A stretch of 64,000 nt of DNA from Actinacidiphila bryophytorum (GTDB lineage: Bacteria > Actinomycetota > Actinomycetes > Streptomycetales > Streptomycetaceae): positions 1 to 64,000 of the forward strand of contig NZ_JAFFIX010000018.1 of assembly GCF_016916835.1 (NCBI RefSeq). The letters run 5' to 3'. Below are positions 35,130 through 46,255 of this stretch, piece after piece. Under the pieces are notes generated by a model. It worked only from the letters and a program-made list of their open reading frames with translations, searched no databases and was not told where the DNA came from. Positions within the stretch are counted from its first letter, which is position 1, and every line of letters starts with the position of its first letter. The position numbers and the translations under genes were made by a program.

Positions 35130-35846
35130 TTACGGGTTCACGCCGTGGGCGCGCAGGAAGTGCAGCGGCTCGACGGAGGAGCCGTAGACCGGGGTGGTGC
35201 GGACCTCGAAGTGCAGGTGCGGGCCGGTCGAGTTGCCGGTGGAGCCGGACTTGCCGATCTCCTGGCCGGTGATCACGTGCTGGCCGACGTGCACGCCGAT
35301 CTTCGACAGGTGGCCGTACTGCGTGTAGAGGTGCGACCCGTGCTTGATCACGATGTTGTTGCCGTACGCGCCGCCCCAGCCCGCCGTCACGACGGTGCCG
35401 GTGTGCGCGGCCCGCACCGAGGTGCCGGACGGCACGACGAAGTCCTGGCCGGAGTGGGTGTGGATCCAGTGCGAGCCGACCTGGTGGTAGCCGGCGCCGA
35501 GCACGTAGTGGGCGGCCGGGGTCATCCAGCCGGCGATCCGCGCCTTGCGGTCGGCGGCGGCCTTGGCGGCCGCCCGCTTCTTCGCGTCCGCTGCGGCCTT
35601 CGCCTTGGCCTTGGCCTGGGCGGCGGCGTCCTTCTGCGCGGCCGCCTGCTTGGCGAGGACGTCGGAGACGCTGCTCGCGCTCGCGGTGGCGGCGGAGGCG
35701 GGAGCCGCCTCGTGCGCGCCGCTCGCGGCGAACGCTGCGGTCGAGCCCAGCGCGAGCGCCGCGACCATACCTCCGGTCACCACGGCGACCCGGCCACGGC
35801 TCATGGACTTAAGGGCGCGGTTCTTCATCGTCGAGTTCTTACGCAT
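35130..35846 (-). CDS. Secreted M23 (LytM-type) peptidoglycan endopeptidase
   Basis: This 238-aa protein has a signal peptide (VAVVTGGMVAALALGSTAAFAA), a long Ala/Lys-rich coiled coil (residues about 55-105) and a C-terminal LytM domain with the zinc ligands in HTHSGQD and HLHFEV and the intervening GNSTGPHLHF motif. It should cleave peptidoglycan cross-bridges outside the cell during growth. The ATG at 35846 gives a normal signal peptide and follows TGAGG. The Lys-rich coil may bind the wall. Confidence 0.92.
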   Translation of the reverse strand: MRKNSTMKNRALKSMSRGRVAVVTGGMVAALALGSTAAFAASGAHEAAPASAATASASSVSDVLAKQAAAQKDAAAQAKAKAKAAADAKKRAAAKAAADRKARIAGWMTPAAHYVLGAGYHQVGSHWIHTHSGQDFVVPSGTSVRAAHTGTVVTAGWGGAYGNNIVIKHGSHLYTQYGHLSKIGVHVGQHVITGQEIGKSGSTGNSTGPHLHFEVRTTPVYGSSVEPLHFLRAHGVNP

Positions 35847-36112
35847 GCAGAAAATAACCTCACTGGGTGGGGGTATCGGGCCGGTGCGGCCCGTCGCTCC
35901 ACCTTGGTAACCCGGCCCCGACCGGCCCGGCAAACACCCCCTCTCCTACCCGAGGTCGTAGGAAACGGGACAAAACGCCCCTATCGCCTGACAGTGGTGC
36001 ATGGGGCCACTAATCCCGGTAGTAAGTGGCGCGGGTCACGTGCGGCGCCTCACTCGGGAGCCCCCGGAGAGACCCTGCGGCGGGCCGCGCCAAGTCCCGG
36101 CGGCAGGCAGCG
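35847..36112. other. Leader region of the M23 peptidase gene
   Basis: About 270 bp without a gene. I looked for a c-di-AMP (ydaO) riboswitch, which precedes several Streptomyces wall-hydrolase genes, but the conserved GGGGUGAAUC core is not recognisable here. Confidence 0.5.
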
Positions 36113-36116
36113 AAAA

Positions 36117-36156
36117 GCCCCGGCCCCGGACCTCAGATGAGGTCCGGGGCCGGGGC
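36117..36156 (-). terminator. Terminator of clpC
   Basis: Nineteen-bp perfect arms (36117-36135 and 36138-36156) are followed, on the minus strand, by four T residues. It is one of the few intrinsic terminators with a U-tract here. Confidence 0.88.
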
Positions 36157-36183
36157 CGTGTCGCCTGGGTGCCGCCGGAGGGG

Positions 36184-38694
<2,511 letters not shown>

Positions 38695-39121
38695 CGTTAA
38701 TCGCTCCTCAGAGCGGTCGGGCAGTGAGGGGTCGGTCCCCTCCCTGTCCTTCCGCATGCTAGTCCCGCACAGCGGCGCCGCTCACGTATCCACCCCCGCT
38801 GCCGCGGGGAAAGCTGCGCTACCGGCTGACGTCACTCCCACAACCTCGATGGTGCGAGACGATGTTCCCGCAGGCCAGGCGAATACGTCTTTATCAACTA
38901 CGCCCATGGCGAACGCCTGCCGTGCCTGCCGTCACACCAGCCCTTCCCACTAGGTACTTCTTACCCTCAGCGACCGACACTCCACACCGGATGTCCGACA
39001 GGTGTGCGCTACGGGCGAACAACCTTGCGCCGGGGCGAACAGTTCAAGCCGGGCGCCGCTCCCCCGGAATCGTACATTCCGCACACCGTACGTGTTCCGT
39101 CGCGCACGATACGTAACCAGG
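38695..39121. other. clpC promoter region and gap to the SCO3374-like gene
   Basis: A palindrome AGCGGCGCCGCT (38771-38782) overlaps the expected -35 area of the clpC promoter. No clear ClgR box is recognised. The rest appears non-coding. Confidence 0.45.
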
Positions 39122-39730
39122 ATGCGACCCGGCAGTTGCACTGGCATGGGCTGGTACGAGCACGAGCTGGGGTGGCCGCTGTCCGGGGCGCTGCCGCCGG
39201 GGCTGGTCACCGGGGTGCGCTTCGACGCACTCGACGTGCCGGCCGCGGCCGGGTACGCGCTGCTGGCCCGCTTCCCGCGGCCGGGGGAGCTGGGCCCCGT
39301 GGCGCTGGACGGCCACCGGGTGCGGCTGCTGGTGGCGGCCGGGGCCGCGGAGGAGCTGCCGGGACTGCTGGAATGGCTGGAGTGGGGCGGCATCGCGCTG
39401 GACGTGGCCGCCCTGGGGGCCGGGCAGCAGATGCGGGCGCCGGCGCACCCCGAGTGGGGCCGCCGGGAGGCCGCATACGACCGGTCGGCACCGGTGTGGC
39501 TGCGGCCTCCCCGGCCGGGTGTCGAGGTGGAGACCACGCTGCCTGCGCTGCGGGTCACCGGAGGAGCCGATGGATCGGGGGTCCCCATCGGCCTTCCGAC
39601 GCTCGTCGCCGCGCTGGCGACGGCCTGCCACCGGATCGCGCTGCGGGCGCACACCCAGGATCAGCCGTGGGCCTTCTCGTACGCCTCGCGGATCGTGGCC
39701 GGCACGCGGCCGCGGTCGTTGACCTCGTAG
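39122..39730 (+). CDS. SCO3374-family protein
   Basis: This 202-aa protein (MRPGSCTGMGWYEHELGWPLSG onwards) resembles a Streptomyces-specific family named after SCO3374, found between clpC and lsr2. It is Ala/Leu-rich, with acidic patches and no membrane segment; function is unknown. ATG 39146 is an alternative start. Its last 70 bp overlap the 3' end of lsr2 on the other strand, so its C-terminus (FSYASRIVAGTRPRSLTS) is read antisense to the Lsr2 DNA-binding domain. Confidence 0.75.
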   Translation: MRPGSCTGMGWYEHELGWPLSGALPPGLVTGVRFDALDVPAAAGYALLARFPRPGELGPVALDGHRVRLLVAAGAAEELPGLLEWLEWGGIALDVAALGAGQQMRAPAHPEWGRREAAYDRSAPVWLRPPRPGVEVETTLPALRVTGGADGSGVPIGLPTLVAALATACHRIALRAHTQDQPWAFSYASRIVAGTRPRSLTS

Positions 39731-39999
39731 CCCTTCTCCTTGGCCCAGGCGCGGATCTTGGCGGTGTCGGGACCCGACGCGGCGCCGCCGCGTACGGCCT
39801 TCGTCCGCCCGCGGCCGACCCGGCCGCCCGTCCTGCGACCACTGTCCGTGTACGGGTTGAGCAGCCCGCGCAGCTTGTCGGCATTCGCCGTGGTGAGGTC
39901 GATCTCGTACGTCACACCGTCGAGTGCGAACGTCACGGTCTCGTCCGCCTCACCGCCGTCGAGGTCGTCAACGAGAAGGACCTGAACCTTCTGTGCCAC
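39661..39999 (-). CDS. lsr2: Nucleoid-associated silencer Lsr2
   Basis: This 112-aa xenogeneic silencer bridges AT-rich DNA. It has the N-terminal oligomerisation domain (VQVLLVDDLDGGEADETVTFALDGVTYEIDL in parts) and the C-terminal DNA-binding domain with the AT-hook-like RGR (VNDRGRVPATIREAYEKA). The GTG at 39999 follows AAGGGAAGCC; the frame opens at 40110 without support. Lsr2 represses horizontally acquired genes in actinobacteria. Confidence 0.96.
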   Translation of the reverse strand: MAQKVQVLLVDDLDGGEADETVTFALDGVTYEIDLTTANADKLRGLLNPYTDSGRRTGGRVGRGRTKAVRGGAASGPDTAKIRAWAKEKGYEVNDRGRVPATIREAYEKAHG

Positions 40000-40119
40000 C
40001 GGCTTCCCTTTCATCGAAAACGGATTAACAGTAAAAGCAAAGCGCCTTTGCGGGGAAAACACAAACCCCTTGCACGAAGCGGTCCGCCCGAGACAGTGCG
40101 ATCCGGACAAACCGGAACG

Positions 40120-40638
40120 TCACAGTTGCAGCAGCATGCGGCTGTTGCCCAAGGTGTTCGGTTTCACTCGCTCCAGGTCCAGGAACTCGGCGACTCCCTC
40201 GTCATTGGAACGGAGCAGCTCGCCGAACACATCGCGGTCCACGGGTGTGTCCCCGGTCTCGCGGAAGCCGTGCTTCGCGAAGAAGTCCACTTCGAACGTG
40301 AGGCAGAAAATGCGGCGCACTCCCAGCCAGCGGGCGGTCTGCAGCAACTTCGCCAGCAACTGGTGTCCGACTCCGGCGCCGCGCAGCAGCGGGTCCACAG
40401 CCAGCGTCCTGACCTCGGCCAGGTCCTCCCACATCACGTGCAGCGCCCCGCAGGCGACCACGGCGGCGTCCTCGTCCCGTTCGGCGACCCAGAACTCCTG
40501 GATGTCCTCATAAAGCGTCACCGTCGGCTTGTCGAGCAGGATGCGGTCGCGCACATACGAGTCCAGCAACCGCCTCACCGCCGGGACATCAGCGGTGCGG
40601 GCCCTGCGGATGGTGACGTCATTCGACACGAGGGGCAT
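40120..40638 (-). CDS. argA: Amino-acid N-acetyltransferase (N-acetylglutamate synthase)
   Basis: This 172-aa GNAT enzyme makes N-acetylglutamate, the first step of arginine synthesis. It contains VTLYEDIQEFWVAE, ACGALHVMWEDLAEVRTLAVDP, GAGVGHQLL and ends VKPNTLGNSRMLLQL, closely matching the short ArgA of mycobacteria (Rv2747 type), which lacks the kinase-like domain of E. coli ArgA. A TAGCGT hexamer (40645-40650) lies 6 nt before the ATG, suggesting a leaderless message. Confidence 0.92.
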   Translation of the reverse strand: MPLVSNDVTIRRARTADVPAVRRLLDSYVRDRILLDKPTVTLYEDIQEFWVAERDEDAAVVACGALHVMWEDLAEVRTLAVDPLLRGAGVGHQLLAKLLQTARWLGVRRIFCLTFEVDFFAKHGFRETGDTPVDRDVFGELLRSNDEGVAEFLDLERVKPNTLGNSRMLLQL

Positions 40639-40647
40639 GCACGGACG

Positions 40648-41043
40648 CTATCGTCCTTCGGCTTCCGTCGGACCCGAGGGGTCCACGGACTGGATGATGC
40701 GCATTGCGTCACGGACCGCTTCACGCTGTTCCGGCGACATCATGCCGAAGAAGTGCACGAGGGCCGCGGCGGGGTTGTCGCTCGCGGCCCAGGCTTCGTT
40801 CATCAGTGCGGCCGAGTATGCGGCTCTCGTCGAAACCGCCTCATAGCGATAAGCACGGCCATCGGCCTCCCTGCGCAGCCACCCCTTCTGGCGCAGGTTG
40901 TCCATTACGGTCATCACGGTGGTGTAGGCGATCGTCCGCTCCCGCGCCAGGTCCTCGAGAACCTCACGAACGGTGACCGGCCGGTTCCACTCCCACACCC
41001 GGGTCATGACAGCGTCTTCGAGGTCTCCCAATGGCCGGGGCAC
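40648..41043 (-). CDS. BlaI/MecI/CopY-family repressor
   Basis: This 131-aa winged-helix repressor contains PLGDLEDAVMTRVWEW, TVREVLEDLARERTIAYTTVMTVMDNLRQKGWL and a C-terminal dimerisation region (MMSPEQREAVRDAMRII), the family layout. The GTG at 41043 has TAGTAT (41051-41056) 7 nt upstream, a leaderless promoter. No beta-lactamase or M56 sensor is adjacent, so its inducer and targets are unknown. Confidence 0.9.
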   Translation of the reverse strand: MPRPLGDLEDAVMTRVWEWNRPVTVREVLEDLARERTIAYTTVMTVMDNLRQKGWLRREADGRAYRYEAVSTRAAYSAALMNEAWAASDNPAAALVHFFGMMSPEQREAVRDAMRIIQSVDPSGPTEAEGR

Positions 41044-41109
41044 ACTCGGAATACTAAGCGCTGGTAAGGCTAAATGCCCGGAATGCGAACCCGTCGGGGA
41101 TTCGGGGGC

Positions 41110-41286
41110 TCAGCTGTCCTTCGCTGCGGTCTGGCGCGCGGCCTCGGCCTGGGCGAACGCGGCGTCCACCGCCGCGTCCTCCCGGGCCTTGTTGGCGCCG
41201 CCCTGGTGCTTGATCATCGTGACGATCACACAGGTGAAGAAGATCGCCATCACCAGCGGCGGCACGATCGCGGAAACGTAGTCCAT
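41110..41286 (-). CDS. Small single-pass membrane protein
   Basis: This 58-aa protein has one transmembrane helix (VPPLVMAIFFTCVIVTMI, residues 8-25) and an Ala-rich charged C-terminus. The ATG at 41286 has TACGCT (41293-41298) 6 nt upstream, a leaderless arrangement, which supports a real gene despite its size. It follows the CoA/NAD operon direction but has its own promoter. No family is recognised. Confidence 0.65.
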   Translation of the reverse strand: MDYVSAIVPPLVMAIFFTCVIVTMIKHQGGANKAREDAAVDAAFAQAEAARQTAAKDS

Positions 41287-41315
41287 GCCGCCAGCGTAAC
41301 GACGCCTTCCCGGCG

Positions 41316-41615
41316 TCAGGCCGCAGGGGTCAGCACAGCGGCCACGGCTGCGGCCACCGCGGCGGCCGCCGAGGCGTCGTCGCCCTCGGGGCGGGGCGCG
41401 GGGCGGCGCCCGGGCGGCCAGATCTCGGCCGGGGTGGGCGTACGGCGGCCCGGCTCGGGCGCCGCGGGCTCGGGGGCGCCGGGCGCGGGCGGGGCAGCGG
41501 GGGCCGGCCTGGGCCTGGGCTTCGGGGCGGGCTCGGCGTCGGGTCCTTCGCCGGCCGAGGGGCCGGCGGGAGGCAGGGCGGGCGGGAGGGCGAGCAGGCG
41601 GCGGGACGCGGTCAC
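41316..41615 (-). CDS. Pro/Ala-rich protein, hypothetical
   Basis: This 99-aa open frame starts at GTG 41615 and encodes a low-complexity Pro/Ala/Gly/Arg protein (KPRPRPAPAAPPAPGAPEP and similar). It has good third-position GC but no domain or ribosome box. It may be a real disordered protein or a chance frame in the gap before coaX. Confidence 0.4.
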   Translation of the reverse strand: MTASRRLLALPPALPPAGPSAGEGPDAEPAPKPRPRPAPAAPPAPGAPEPAAPEPGRRTPTPAEIWPPGRRPAPRPEGDDASAAAAVAAAVAAVLTPAA

Positions 41616-41728
41616 AGGGGCCTCCAGACGCAGTCGACGTCGATGCCCTGGACCTTAAGTGGCAATCCGACAATTACGCCGCAATTGGTCACCCCCGGGT
41701 GTGTTTCCCCCCGGGGGTGACGCGGTGG

Positions 41729-42523
41729 TCACGTGGTGGACACGTTCCGCTCGTAGACCAGGCGCAGGCCGATCAGGGTCAGCCACGGCTCGTGCGTGTC
41801 GATGATCGACGCCTCGTTCAGCACCAGCGGCGCCAGGCCGCCGGTGGCGATCACCGTGACGTCGTCAGGGTCGTCGGCCAGCTCGCGCGCCATCCGCTCG
41901 GCGATGCCGTCGGCCTGGCCGGCGAAACCGTAGAGGATGCCGGACTGCATCGCCTCGATCGTGTTCTTGCCGATCACGCTGCGCGGCCTGGCCAGCTCGA
42001 TCTTGCGCAGCTGGGCGCCGCGCACCCCGAGCGCGTCCACCGAGATCTCGATGCCCGGCGCGATGGCGCCGCCGATGTACTCCCCGCGCGCCGAGACCGC
42101 GTCGAAGGTGGTGGCGGTGCCGAAGTCCACCACGATGCACGGGCCGCCGTAGAGGTGGACCGCGGCCAGCGAGTTGATGATCCGGTCGGAGCCCACCTCC
42201 TTGGGGTGGTCGACCAGGATCGGCACCCCGGTCTTGACGCCCGGCTCGACCAGCACCGCCGGCACGTCGCCGTAGTAGCGCCGGGTCACCTCGCGCAGCT
42301 CGTGCAGCACCGAGGGCACCGTCGAGCAGATCGCGATGCCGTCGATGCCGTCGCCGAGGTCGCCCAGCAGCGGGTGCATGCCCATCAGGCCCTGGAGCAG
42401 CACCGCCAGCTCGTCCGCGGTGCGGCGCGAGTCCGTGGAGATCCGCCAGTGCTCGACGATCTCCTCGCCGTCGAAGAGCCCGAGGACGGTGTGGGTGTTG
42501 CCGACGTCGATGGTGAGCAGCAT
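41729..42523 (-). CDS. coaX: Type III pantothenate kinase
   Basis: This 264-aa enzyme phosphorylates pantothenate, the first step of coenzyme A synthesis. It has the acidic phosphate loop LTIDVGNTHTVLGLFDGEE and a second loop VDFGTATTFDAV, both of the ASKHA fold. It is the last gene of the panC-nadB-nadC-coaX cluster, 6 bp after nadC. Confidence 0.95.
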   Translation of the reverse strand: MLLTIDVGNTHTVLGLFDGEEIVEHWRISTDSRRTADELAVLLQGLMGMHPLLGDLGDGIDGIAICSTVPSVLHELREVTRRYYGDVPAVLVEPGVKTGVPILVDHPKEVGSDRIINSLAAVHLYGGPCIVVDFGTATTFDAVSARGEYIGGAIAPGIEISVDALGVRGAQLRKIELARPRSVIGKNTIEAMQSGILYGFAGQADGIAERMARELADDPDDVTVIATGGLAPLVLNEASIIDTHEPWLTLIGLRLVYERNVSTT

Positions 42524-42529
42524 CCGCCT

Positions 42530-43561
42530 CTACGCTTCCGCTCGCAGGTCGAGGCCGATGTCCAGGATCGGGGAGGAGTGGGTCAGTCCGCCCACCGACA
42601 GGAAGTTCACGCCGGTCTCGGCGTAGGCGCGGGCCGTCTCCAGGGTGAGCCGGCCCGAGGACTCCAGGAAGGCCCGGCCGCCGACGATCGCGACGGCCTC
42701 CGCGGTCTCGGCCGGGGTGAAGTTGTCCAGCAGGATCAGGTCGGCGCCGGCGTCCAGCACCTCGCGCACCTGGTGCAGGGTGTCGACCTCGACCTCGATC
42801 GCCACGTCGGGGAACTCCTCGCGCACCAGCTTGAAGGCCTGCGCGACCCCGCCGGCGGCCACCACGTGGTTGTCCTTGACCAGAGCCGCGTCCGACAGCG
42901 ACATGCGGTGGTTGGTGCCGCCGCCGCAGCGGACCGCGTACTTCTCCAGCGCCCGCAGGCCCGGCGTGGTCTTGCGGGTGTCGCGCACCTGCGCCCTGGT
43001 GCCCTCCAGCAGGTCCGCCCAGGCGCGGGTCGCGGTCGCGATGCCGGACAGCCGGCACAGCAGGTTGAGCGCGCTGCGCTCGGCCGTGAGCAGGTCGCGG
43101 GTCCTGGTGCGCACGGTCAGCAGCTTCTGGCCCGCGGCGACCCGGTCACCGTCCTCCACATGCCGCTCGACCTCGAACTCGTCGGTGCACACCACCGACA
43201 GCACCGCCTCCGCGACCCGCAGGCCCGCGACCGTACCGGCCTCGCGGGCGGTGAAGTCGCCGACCGCCCGGGACTCCTCGGGGACGGTCGCCACCGTGGT
43301 GATGTCCACGCCCTGGTCGAGGTCCTCCTCGATCGCCATGTGCGCGATGTCCTCGACCTGGACCGGGTCGAGGCCCGCCTCGGCGATCAGCTCGGCCAGG
43401 TCGGGGTCGAGGCCGCACTCCAGCGGGTCGAGGCCGTACTCCTCGCCCTCCGCCCCGCAGCCGCAGCCGTCACCGCAGCCACCGCCGCCGCTCATCTCGT
43501 CCGGCGGGCCGATCTTCGGCAGCGGGAGGGCGACGGGCTGCGGGCGGTCGGGGCTGGTCAC
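42530..43561 (-). CDS. nadC: Nicotinate-nucleotide pyrophosphorylase with Cys-rich extension
   Basis: This 343-aa quinolinate phosphoribosyltransferase makes nicotinate mononucleotide for NAD synthesis. The core shows GDFTAREAGTVAGL, LTVRTRTRDLLTAERSALNLLCRLSGIAT in parts, TRKTTPGLRALEKYAV and VEVEVDTL. The N-terminus carries an unusual glycine/cysteine run (MSGGGGCGDGCGCGAEGEE at about residues 23-41) ahead of the normal start. GTG 43561 is the first codon. It is in one operon with nadB and coaX. Confidence 0.94.
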   Translation of the reverse strand: MTSPDRPQPVALPLPKIGPPDEMSGGGGCGDGCGCGAEGEEYGLDPLECGLDPDLAELIAEAGLDPVQVEDIAHMAIEEDLDQGVDITTVATVPEESRAVGDFTAREAGTVAGLRVAEAVLSVVCTDEFEVERHVEDGDRVAAGQKLLTVRTRTRDLLTAERSALNLLCRLSGIATATRAWADLLEGTRAQVRDTRKTTPGLRALEKYAVRCGGGTNHRMSLSDAALVKDNHVVAAGGVAQAFKLVREEFPDVAIEVEVDTLHQVREVLDAGADLILLDNFTPAETAEAVAIVGGRAFLESSGRLTLETARAYAETGVNFLSVGGLTHSSPILDIGLDLRAEA

Positions 43562-43637
43562 TGGTGCTCCTTGGTGAGGTGGTGCCTGGCGGCAGGGCTA
43601 CGGGGGGAGTGTGCCGCGGGCCGGCGGCGGGAGGGGG

Positions 43638-45428
43638 CTACGGGCGGGTGCCCCCGGCCCCATCATCCCCGACGACGCCCGCCGCCCGCGCGGCACGGAC
43701 CGGCGGGAAGTCCGGCCCCTGCGTCGTACGGACGTCGAGCGTGCGGTGCGGGGTGAGGCGTACGACGAGGTGGCGCCGCCAGTCGCGGTCGTCCCGCTCC
43801 GGCCGGTCCTCGCGCCAGTGGCAGCCGCGGGTCTCCTCGCGGCGCCGGGCGGCGGCGACCAGGACCCGGGCGACCAGACTCAGGTTGGTGGACTCCCACG
43901 TCTCCACGCAAGGCTCCGCGGTCTTGCCTTCCCTGTCGTACGCCTCCACGGCCGCGGTGTGCAGCCGCTCCAGGGCGCCCGCCGCCACCGTCAGGGACTC
44001 CGCGCTGCGCAGCACGCCCGCGCCCGCGGTCATGATGCGCTGCACCTCGAAGCGGGCCTCGGAGGCCAGCAGCGGGGCGCCGCCGGGCGCCGGGACCACC
44101 GGCTCCGCGGGCGGCGCCGAGGAGTCGGCGAGGATGTCGGCGGCGATCCGCTCGGCGAAGACCAGGCCCTCAAGCAGCGAGTTCGACGCCAGCCGGTTCG
44201 CGCCGTGCACACCGGTGCAGGCGACCTCGCCGCACGCGTACAGGCCCGGCACCGTCGTCCGCCCGTACAGGTCGGTGCGCACACCGCCCGAGGCGTAGTG
44301 CGCGGCAGGGGCCACCGGGATCAGCTCGGTCACCGGGTCGATGCCGTGCGAGCGGCAGGCGGCCAGGATCGTCGGGAAGCGCTCGGCCCACATGGCCGCG
44401 CCGAAGTGCCGGCCGTCGAGGAACATGTGGTCGGTGCCGGTCTCCTGCATCCGCCGCGTGATGCCCTTGGCGACGATGTCCCGCGGCGCCAGCTCGGCCA
44501 GCTCGTGCTGCCCGACCATGAAGCGCGTGCCGTCCGCGTCGACCAGGTAGGCGCCCTCGCCGCGCACCGCCTCCGACACCAGCGGCTGCTGGCCCTCGGC
44601 GTCCGGGCCGAGGAACAGCGGGGTCGGGTGGAACTGCACGAACTCGATGTCGCTGACCTCGGCGCCCGCACGCAGCGCCAGGGCCACGCCGTCGCCGGTC
44701 GACACCGCCGGGTTGGTGGTCGCCGAGAACACCTGCCCCATACCGCCGGTGGCCAGCACCACGGCCCGGGCGTGAACGGCGCCCACCCCGTCGCGGCGGC
44801 CCTGCCCCATCACGTGCAGGGTGACGCCCGCGGTACGGCCGGCGGCGTCGTTGAGCAGGTCGAGGACCAGCGCGTTCTCGATCAGCTCCAGACGTGGGCC
44901 TCCTGCCCGGGCGATTCCCGCGGCCCTTACCGCGCCGATCAGCGCGCGGGAGACCTCCGCACCCGTCGCGTCGCCGCCCGCGTGCGCGATACGCCGCCGG
45001 TGGTGGCCGCCCTCCCGGGTCAGCAGGATCTCCCCGCTGACCGGGTCGGTGTCGAACCGGGCGCCGGTCTCGATGAGCCGCCGCACCGCGCCGGGACCCT
45101 CGCTCACCAGGGTGCGGACCGCCGGCTCGTCGCACAGCCCCGCACCCGCGACCAGGGTGTCGTCCAGGTGCTGCTCGGGGGTGTCGCCCTCCCCCAGGGC
45201 CGCGGCGATACCGCCCTGCGCCCAGCGCGTCGACCCGTCGTCCAGGTGCGCCTTGGTCACCACGGTGACCTTCGCCCCCGCGGCGGCACACCGCAGCGCC
45301 ACGGTGAGCCCGGCGACCCCGGACCCCACCACGACCACGTCGGCGCTGATCGCCCACCCGGGCGCGGGGGCGTACAGGCGTATGCCGGTACTGCTGCCGG
45401 CGCTGCTGCCGGCTCCAGATGCGTTCAT
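43638..45428 (-). CDS. nadB: L-aspartate oxidase
   Basis: This 596-aa FAD enzyme oxidises aspartate to iminoaspartate, the first step of de novo NAD synthesis. It has the dinucleotide motif [52 protein letters not shown] and [25 protein letters not shown] (in parts). Its ATG overlaps the panC stop (ATGA). Quinolinate synthase (nadA) is not in the window. Confidence 0.95.
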   Translation of the reverse strand: MNASGAGSSAGSSTGIRLYAPAPGWAISADVVVVGSGVAGLTVALRCAAAGAKVTVVTKAHLDDGSTRWAQGGIAAALGEGDTPEQHLDDTLVAGAGLCDEPAVRTLVSEGPGAVRRLIETGARFDTDPVSGEILLTREGGHHRRRIAHAGGDATGAEVSRALIGAVRAAGIARAGGPRLELIENALVLDLLNDAAGRTAGVTLHVMGQGRRDGVGAVHARAVVLATGGMGQVFSATTNPAVSTGDGVALALRAGAEVSDIEFVQFHPTPLFLGPDAEGQQPLVSEAVRGEGAYLVDADGTRFMVGQHELAELAPRDIVAKGITRRMQETGTDHMFLDGRHFGAAMWAERFPTILAACRSHGIDPVTELIPVAPAAHYASGGVRTDLYGRTTVPGLYACGEVACTGVHGANRLASNSLLEGLVFAERIAADILADSSAPPAEPVVPAPGGAPLLASEARFEVQRIMTAGAGVLRSAESLTVAAGALERLHTAAVEAYDREGKTAEPCVETWESTNLSLVARVLVAAARRREETRGCHWREDRPERDDRDWRRHLVVRLTPHRTLDVRTTQGPDFPPVRAARAAGVVGDDGAGGTRP

Positions 45429-46255
45429 TGCGCGGCTCCGAATTCCAGCGGGATGTTGTCGATCAGCCGGGTGGCGCCGACCTTCGCGGCCACCGCCAGG
45501 ACGGCGGGGCCTGTGTGGTCGGGGGCGGCCTCCGTGAAGTCGGCGGGGTCGACGAGGGCCAGGTAGTCGGGGCTCAGCCCCGTCGCGGCGGCCTCCGCAA
45601 GGGCTGCCGCCCGTACGGCCTGCGGCCCGTCCGCCGCCTTGTCGCGGCCGGCGAAGAGAGCCCGGGACAGGGCCAGCGCCTGCACGCGGTCCTGCGCGGT
45701 CAGGAAGCGGTTACGGCTGGACAGCGCCAGGCCGTCAGGCTCGCGCACGGTCGGGGCCGCGGCGATGCGCACGGGGAAGTTGAGATCCGTGGCCATACGG
45801 CGGATCAGCGCGAGCTGCTGGGCGTCCTTCTGGCCGAAGACGGCCGCCTCCGGCCGGGTCAGATGGAGCAGTTTGGCGACGACGGTGAGCATGCCGTCGA
45901 AGTGGCCCGGGCGGGCGGCGCCCTCGAAGCGCTCGCCCATCGGGCCCGCGCTGACACGGACCTGCGGCTGCCCGCCGGGGTAGACCTCGTCCACGTCGGG
46001 GGCGAAGACCACGTCGGCGCCCTCGCGGGCGGCGATCTCGACGTCCGCTTCGAGGGTGCGCGGGTAGCGGTCCAGGTCCTCGTTCGCCCCGAACTGCAGC
46101 GGGTTGACGAAGACGGTCACCGTGACGGTGCCCGTGCCCGCGAGCCTGCGGGCCTCGCGGATCAGCGAGGCGTGGCCCTCGTGGAGCGCGCCCATCGTCA
46201 TCACCACCGCACCGCAGGGCGCCAGGTCCCCGGCGTGGTGGACAAGCTCGGTCAT
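45425..46255 (-). CDS. panC: Pantothenate synthetase
   Basis: This 276-aa enzyme joins pantoate and beta-alanine using ATP. It has the HIGH-like [50 protein letters not shown] and SSRNRFL (a KMSKS-like SRN). Its start overlaps the stop of the DUF2520 gene (ATGA), and its stop overlaps nadB, so translation is coupled across the whole cluster. Confidence 0.95.
   Translation of the reverse strand: MTELVHHAGDLAPCGAVVMTMGALHEGHASLIREARRLAGTGTVTVTVFVNPLQFGANEDLDRYPRTLEADVEIAAREGADVVFAPDVDEVYPGGQPQVRVSAGPMGERFEGAARPGHFDGMLTVVAKLLHLTRPEAAVFGQKDAQQLALIRRMATDLNFPVRIAAAPTVREPDGLALSSRNRFLTAQDRVQALALSRALFAGRDKAADGPQAVRAAALAEAAATGLSPDYLALVDPADFTEAAPDHTGPAVLAVAAKVGATRLIDNIPLEFGAAQ

Noticed and set aside
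35847-36112. Possible c-di-AMP (ydaO) riboswitch before the M23 peptidase gene
   Set aside because: Expected because disA is in the window and ydaO switches control Streptomyces wall hydrolases, but the conserved core motifs are not present.
38771-38782. ClgR box for clpC
   Set aside because: AGCGGCGCCGCT is palindromic but lacks the expected CGC-N-GCG ClgR order, so it is noted only as a palindrome.
41316-41615. Treating the Pro/Ala-rich 99-codon frame as a confident gene
   Set aside because: It has acceptable codon bias but no ribosome box or domain, so it is listed with low confidence only.
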